Shown: positions 59,643-64,000 of the stretch, one piece after another
How positions within the stretch are numbered: the first letter of the stretch is position 1
Layout of the letters: each line of letters opens with the position of its first letter
NCBI RefSeq assembly: GCF_000304355.2
Contig: NC_018227.2
Coordinates: 2,666,001 to 2,730,000 of the forward strand
DNA length: 64,000 bases
Origin: Methanoculleus bourgensis MS2
Lineage (GTDB): Archaea > Halobacteriota > Methanomicrobia > Methanomicrobiales > Methanoculleaceae
Direction: 5' to 3'
Position numbers and translations under genes: made by a program
Notes under the pieces: generated by a model
The model's input: the letters and a program-made list of their open reading frames with translations, nothing else
The model's database searches: none
What the model was told of the DNA's origin: nothing

Positions 59643-60395
59643 CTATAGTGAATTTCCCATCTCCCGCCGCCCCACGATCCCTGCAACAACCGTATCGAGA
59701 TCCCGTTCGAGCCAGGCCCTGCGCTCTCCGGTATAGTCCCCGCTTCCGTGGGAGTAACTCCGGATGAACCGCAGCGCACCAACAGGCCCGTGGATAGCCC
59801 AATGCAGTTTGTTCTGCACGGTTTTGAAGAACTCAAGCGTCAGCGGGTGCTTCGGATCATAGTCGACGCTCGTTGCATAGATATCGGTGATCTTCTGATA
59901 GAACCGCCGCTCCGACGCCCTGATATCACGGATCCGCTCCAGAAGTTCATCGAAGTAGTCCCGTCCGATCCCGCCGGACTCCTTCAGGCGCTCATCATCC
60001 AGAACAAAACCCTTCACCACGTACTCCGCTAGCTGCTTCGTCGCCCACTGCCGGAACCGGGTCCCCTGGTGCGAACGCACCCGGTAGCCCACGGCAAGGA
60101 TCACGTCGAGGTTGTAGAAGTCCACCAGGCGTTCGACCTGACGATCTCCCTCCTGTTGAACTATCCGGAATTTCCGGATAGTTGCCTGGGGGTGGAGTTC
60201 GCCTTCCTCGTAAATATTCTTGATATGCCCGTTAATTGTCTTGACAGACCTCTGATACAACTCCGCGATCAACCGTTGCGGCAGCCAGACCGTCCCGTCG
60301 AACAGGCGGACCTGCACACGGGTCTCACCTCCTTCAGTCTGGTAGAGGAGGAACTCAGACGCCCCCTCGAGCGGCACCGGCGTCTCCTCGCTCAT
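59643..60395 (-). CDS. RhuM-family protein with a replaced C-terminus
   Basis: 250 residues. Residues 1-200 match RhuM: VRLFDGTVWLPQRLIAELYQ, INGHIKNIYEEGEL, YNLDVILAVGYRVRSHQGTR and FRQWATKQLAEYVVKGFVLD, up to FFKTVQNKLHWAIHG. RhuM normally goes on for about 80 residues (HTAAE and a second helical region). Here it switches to GPVGALRFIRSYSHGSGDYT and ends ERDLDTVVAGIVGRREMGNS, which looks like an antitoxin tail. RhuM is a DNA-linked protein of pathogenicity and defence islands. The start at 60395 matches the family. Confidence 0.78.
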   Translation of the reverse strand: MSEETPVPLEGASEFLLYQTEGGETRVQVRLFDGTVWLPQRLIAELYQRSVKTINGHIKNIYEEGELHPQATIRKFRIVQQEGDRQVERLVDFYNLDVILAVGYRVRSHQGTRFRQWATKQLAEYVVKGFVLDDERLKESGGIGRDYFDELLERIRDIRASERRFYQKITDIYATSVDYDPKHPLTLEFFKTVQNKLHWAIHGPVGALRFIRSYSHGSGDYTGERRAWLERDLDTVVAGIVGRREMGNSL

Positions 60396-60564
60396 GCCGA
60401 TCCCCCCCCGGCACGTTCTGTATCGGGTTCCACGCCTCATCGGCCTTACCATAAAGGAGATTTGGCCGCATCCCGTTATCAAGATAGGACATGCGGGGCG
60501 AAAGTGAATAACTTTCCATCACATTTCGAAGGACTCATACCTCCATCCATCACATGATAACCAA

Positions 60565-61596
60565 ATGATCGACAGAGACTCCGGCATCGACCCCCTGACG
60601 CTGATCCTCGCCCTCCTCATCCTCATCGGGATCATCATCGCCTTCTGGCCCCTCCTCGACGCCGTGGTGCTCGCGTTCTCCCTTGCTGCCGTCCTCGTCC
60701 CGTTCAAACAGCGCCTGGCCGGCCGCTACTCCTCAGACCGCACCGCCGCCGTCATCATCACGACCCTCTCCTTCGCCGTAGTCTCAGGAATACTCGTCTT
60801 GACGGCGGCGATCATCTACACAAACCTCGACTACATCTTCGGCATGGCAAACACCATCATCCGCTGGGTGCAGACCTTCCCCGGCGCCGGCGCCCTCTCC
60901 CCCGAGATGCTCGCTGGAACCCTTCGGGCCGTCGTCGGTGCCCTCCGTGCCTACATCGAAGACATCGCCGTAGACCTCCCCATAATCCTCTTAAAGGCGT
61001 TCATCTTCTTCCTCGCGCTCTACCTCTTCGTCCTCTCCGGCGATCACGTTGCGCGGGAACTCCGGTCAGTCCTCCCCGGGCGCCTCGCAGCCTCAGTGAA
61101 CAGCCTCTCGGGAAAGACCGTCGACACCCTCTACGCCGTCTACATCGTCAACGTCCAGGTGGCCCTCATCACCTTCCTCGTCTCCATCCCCTTCTTCATA
61201 CTCTGGGGCTACGGCCACGTCCTCTTCTTCTCGGTCCTGATGGGCATCTTCCAGCTCGTCCCGTTCCTCGGACCCCAGCTCCTGATCATCTTCCTTGCCA
61301 TCTACGCCCTCGCCTGCGGCGACATCCCCCGAGCCGTCGCGATGCTTGCCGTCGGCTACCCCCTGATATCAGGGTCCGCCGACTTCTACTTCCGGCCCAA
61401 GATGATGGGGAAGCGGACGGCGATCCATCCCGTCCTGATGATGATCGGCCTCTTTGGGGGGCTTGCGCTCTTCGGGCTCCTCGGGGTGATCCTCGGCCCG
61501 CTCTTCGCCGCGCTCCTGGTCTCCGCCTACGAGCTCCTCATCGCGCAGCTCCGGTCCGGGAAAGAGGAGGCGATAGCGGTCAACGGTCAGGGGTAA
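60565..61596 (+). CDS. AI-2E family (PerM-like) permease 1
   Basis: 343 residues with eight membrane helices. It shows the AI-2E/PerM layout: three N-terminal helices, an outward loop with a helix (about 100-135), and the C-terminal set with FQLVPFLGPQLLIIF (the P-F-x-G-P motif, about 231), and a final LGVILGPLFAALLVSAYE. Family members export signalling molecules or act as sodium/proton antiporters; the substrate is not known. Stop of the RhuM side is 170 bases away and the genes diverge. Confidence 0.85.
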   Translation: MIDRDSGIDPLTLILALLILIGIIIAFWPLLDAVVLAFSLAAVLVPFKQRLAGRYSSDRTAAVIITTLSFAVVSGILVLTAAIIYTNLDYIFGMANTIIRWVQTFPGAGALSPEMLAGTLRAVVGALRAYIEDIAVDLPIILLKAFIFFLALYLFVLSGDHVARELRSVLPGRLAASVNSLSGKTVDTLYAVYIVNVQVALITFLVSIPFFILWGYGHVLFFSVLMGIFQLVPFLGPQLLIIFLAIYALACGDIPRAVAMLAVGYPLISGSADFYFRPKMMGKRTAIHPVLMMIGLFGGLALFGLLGVILGPLFAALLVSAYELLIAQLRSGKEEAIAVNGQG

Positions 61597-61627
61597 CTAT
61601 ATCCCGCGCTCCGCCCCCTTCCGGAGC

Positions 61628-63235
61628 ATGCCCGCCCGAAAGCAGCGGTGGAGGAGGAGCCTCCCGGCCGACCTCATGGCCGGGGCGACCACCGCCCTCG
61701 TCGGCATCCCGCAGGCGATGGGGTTTGCCATCGTCGCCGGCGTCAACCCCGTCTATGGCCTCTACGCCGCCACATTCGCGACAGCGATCGGGGCGCTCCT
61801 CACCGGCTCCTCCTATCTCAAGGTGATGCTCTCAAACATCCTCGCGGTCTCGATCTACTCGGTTCTCGCCCCCATCCCGGAGGCCGACATCCCCGCCACC
61901 CTCTTTGTCCTGACGCTCCTTGTCGGGATCTTCCAGCTCGGGTTTGGGCTCGTCCGGGCCGGCAGCCTGACCGGGTTCATATCAAACGCCGTCCTCACCG
62001 GGTTCATCATCGGGGGGGCGCTTCTCATCATCCTCGGGCAACTCGGGAACCTCACTGGGTACGAACTCGAGAGAGGCGGGATCAGGATCTTTGCGGCGGC
62101 TGACCTCCTCCGCCACACCGCCGAAATCAACCCCCAGGCTCTCGCGGTCGGCCTCCTCACCACCGGGCTCGTCCTTGCCTTCCGGCGGGTGCCGCATCTC
62201 CGCACCGCTGCCCTGCTCCTCCCGATCATCATAGCGACCCTCATCGTCCGGGCCGCGGAGATCGAGGTCGCGCTCGTCAGCGATATCAGCGCCATCCCGG
62301 CAGGCCTCCCCGCCCCCGTCATCCCCGACCTCGCCCTCGCACCCGGGCTCCTCGTCCCGGCGCTCGCCCTCGCCATCCTCGGGCTTGTGATGGCCGTCGG
62401 GGTCACGGAGAAGACCCCGGAACCTGACGGGACCATCGCCGACGTGAACCAGGACTTCCGGGGGCAGGGGATCACGAACATCCTCACGAGTCTCTTCCAG
62501 TGCGCACCGGCGAGCGGGTCACTCTCGGCGACAGCGCTCAACGTGAGTGCGGGGGCAGAGACCCGGGCAGCAAACCTCTTCTCAGGCGTCATCGTCGGAC
62601 TGCTCATCCTCCTTGCAGGACCGCTCGCGGAACTGATACCCCTCCCGGCTCTCGCCGGACTCCTGATTCTCATCGGGGCAGAACTCATGTACCGGCCTCA
62701 CGAGATCGCCTGTATCTGGAAGTACTCCCGCTCCGGACGCTGGGCGATGGTTGCAACCTTTCTCTCCACCCAGGTGCTCCCGCTCCAGTACAGCATCTAC
62801 ATCGGGGTCTTCCTCTCGCTTGCCATCTACCTGGTCACCTCCACCCGGGGGGCCTCCGTGGTACGCCTCGTGCCGGTGGGCGAAGGGATGTTCCGGGAAG
62901 AGCGGGCGCCGGACCGGCTCCCGGAGGGGCAGGTCACCGTCCTCTCGATCTCAGGCAACGTCTTCTTCGCCACACTCCAGGCCATCGAGCGATCGCTCCC
63001 GTCCCCCGAAGGAGCGAGGGGCGCCGTCGTGATCTTTGCCCTCCGGGGGCAGGTCGAGGCCGGGACCGGGCTCTTCCGGATGCTGGAGCGGTACGCCCGG
63101 CAGGTTCACGCCCACGGGAGCCGGCTCATCCTCGCTGAGGTCGACCCCGGGCTCCTTGCGGGCCTCAGCGAGACCGGAGCGACGCCGGTCATCGGCGAGT
63201 CGATCTTCGAGGCTATCCGGGCGGCCGACAGGTGA
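61628..63235 (+). CDS. SulP-family anion transporter with STAS domain
   Basis: 535 residues. Residues 1-410 are the SulP/SLC26 membrane part: DLMAGATTALVGIPQAMGFA, GLYAATFATAIGALLTGSS, and QCAPASGSLSATALNVSAGA at helix 8-9. The C-terminal STAS domain (about 435-530) begins VTVLSISGNVFFATL; the usual conserved D-S/T at the phosphorylation site is changed (FALRGQVEAG). Likely transports sulfate, molybdate, bicarbonate or another anion. It lies between two AI-2E permeases 31 bases after the first. Confidence 0.9.
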   Translation: MPARKQRWRRSLPADLMAGATTALVGIPQAMGFAIVAGVNPVYGLYAATFATAIGALLTGSSYLKVMLSNILAVSIYSVLAPIPEADIPATLFVLTLLVGIFQLGFGLVRAGSLTGFISNAVLTGFIIGGALLIILGQLGNLTGYELERGGIRIFAAADLLRHTAEINPQALAVGLLTTGLVLAFRRVPHLRTAALLLPIIIATLIVRAAEIEVALVSDISAIPAGLPAPVIPDLALAPGLLVPALALAILGLVMAVGVTEKTPEPDGTIADVNQDFRGQGITNILTSLFQCAPASGSLSATALNVSAGAETRAANLFSGVIVGLLILLAGPLAELIPLPALAGLLILIGAELMYRPHEIACIWKYSRSGRWAMVATFLSTQVLPLQYSIYIGVFLSLAIYLVTSTRGASVVRLVPVGEGMFREERAPDRLPEGQVTVLSISGNVFFATLQAIERSLPSPEGARGAVVIFALRGQVEAGTGLFRMLERYARQVHAHGSRLILAEVDPGLLAGLSETGATPVIGESIFEAIRAADR

Positions 63236-63290
63236 GGCCCCGCCTGGAAAACTCTTTCTTCCGGAAAGCCCCAATACCTGTTCTGTGGAT

Positions 63291-64000
63291 ATGACCGGCG
63301 AAAGTCTCTCCCCCCCTGCCCGCATCGCGATCGTCGGAGCGGCGGTCGTCATCGTCCTCGCAGGGGTCAGGGCGGCCACGCCGATCCTCGGTCCGTTCCT
63401 CGTCGCGGTCTTCTTCGCTATGATCACCGCGCCCGCCATGGCGTGGATGACACGCCGGGGGGTGCCGCCGGTCATCGCCGCCGGGACGGTGGTCGCGGGG
63501 CTCATCGGGATCCTCGTCGGGGCGGCCCTCTTCCTCGGGGCGGCCCTCACACAGTTTCTCCTCTCCCTGCCCCGTTACCGGGCGGCGCTCGAGGCGCAGG
63601 CGGCCGCCCTCGCCAGTTACGGCATCGACCCCGGCAGCATCCGGATCTGGGACTACATCGACCAGGGAACAGTGGTCAGGGAGGTCGCCGGACTCGCCCG
63701 GCAGGTCGGGAGCATCGCCTTCGACGCCTTCCTTGTCTTCATCGCTATCGGGTTCCTCCTCCTTGAGGCGCCCCGGCTCGCGGCGGGGCTCAGGCGGCAC
63801 CTCGGGGCGGAGAGCCCCCTCTACCGGCACTTCTCGCAGTCGGGCCGGCTCCTCATCGAGTACGTGATCGTCAGGACCAAAGTGAACCTGGTCACCGGTG
63901 TCGGGACCGGGCTCTTCCTCTACATCCTCGGGGTCGAGTTCGCTGCGCTCTGGGGGTTCGTCGCCTTCGTGCTCAGTTACGTCCCCTACATCGGTCTCGT
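63291..64000 (+). CDS. AI-2E family permease 2 (cut by the window edge)
   Basis: The first 236 residues are visible. Helices at about 10-28 and 30-50, then 60-82, a loop around 95-115 (YGIDPGSIRIWDYIDQGTVV), a helix at about 130-150, and the conserved TKVNLVTGVGTGLFLYILGV (about 190) leading to FVLSYVPYIG, the start of the family's P-x-I-G motif. It is a paralogue of the gene at 60565 but not a close copy. It has a different N-terminal part and is separated from it by the SulP gene. Confidence 0.88.
   Translation, partial: MTGESLSPPARIAIVGAAVVIVLAGVRAATPILGPFLVAVFFAMITAPAMAWMTRRGVPPVIAAGTVVAGLIGILVGAALFLGAALTQFLLSLPRYRAALEAQAAALASYGIDPGSIRIWDYIDQGTVVREVAGLARQVGSIAFDAFLVFIAIGFLLLEAPRLAAGLRRHLGAESPLYRHFSQSGRLLIEYVIVRTKVNLVTGVGTGLFLYILGVEFAALWGFVAFVLSYVPYIGL

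Overview
The window reads as chromosome of a GC-rich euryarchaeal methanogen of the order Methanomicrobiales, most like Methanoculleus. This is inferred from gene content: archaeal RPA and its partner, aIF1A, a CTP-dependent riboflavin kinase, the archaeal thiolase/HMG-CoA synthase/DUF35 set with HMG-CoA reductase, CbiZ, an FmdE-family protein, a Trm5-type methyltransferase, and TATA boxes with short leaders. No 16S gene is present, so the genus is not proven.

Layout. 1-3.5 kb: end of anaerobic ribonucleotide reductase coupled to cbiZ, a DUF1858 protein, and an RPA operon. 3.5-5.6 kb: repeats plus a serine-recombinase-like gene lacking the catalytic serine. 5.6-13 kb: ribB-ribK, then a mevalonate block (COG1709 regulator, HMG-CoA synthase, thiolase, DUF35 protein, hmgA) and a Trm5-like gene. 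The hmgA-trm5 pair is bracketed by two inverted copies of a short mobile repeat, one inserted exactly at the hmgA stop codon. 13.3-16.8 kb: rimI, DUF1015, hisG, FmdE-like. 17-20.7 kb: a lipoprotein and five pilin-like genes with a shared acidic-plus-glycine leader. 21-38.4 kb: aIF1A, metallophosphoesterase, ATP-cone/nuclease fusion, ketopantoate reductase, flavodoxin, two UbiA prenyltransferases, rubredoxin, cupredoxin, a DUF2298 membrane protein and a small siroheme/ferredoxin protein. A second repeat hotspot lies at 25.9-27.4 kb.

39-43 kb: a secreted protein, decayed sequence, an MNT/HEPN toxin-antitoxin pair whose antitoxin has an in-frame TGA and whose toxin lacks the usual target tyrosine, and thiC. 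43.4-45.9 kb: two ferredoxin-containing MinD ATPases with two NifX-like proteins, resembling the bacterial orange-protein (ORP) module. 46-51 kb: LonH-type protease, cysteine desulfurase and phosphohexomutase in one run, then tRNA-Met. 51-57.4 kb: a methyltransferase behind a palindromic operator, DUF134 and DUF5320 proteins, and two large secreted proteins, one with a six-bladed NHL propeller. 57.7-60.4 kb: an AT-richer accessory island with a YaaA-like protein and a RhuM gene with a foreign 3' end. 60.5-64 kb: two AI-2E family permeases around a SulP transporter.

The strongest new signals are the non-autonomous mobile repeats with terminal inverted repeats and 4-bp target duplications, the doubly damaged MNT/HEPN pair, the pilin-like gene set with a common leader, and the archaeal ORP-like module. 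All family names are recognised by eye from sequence motifs, with no database search.
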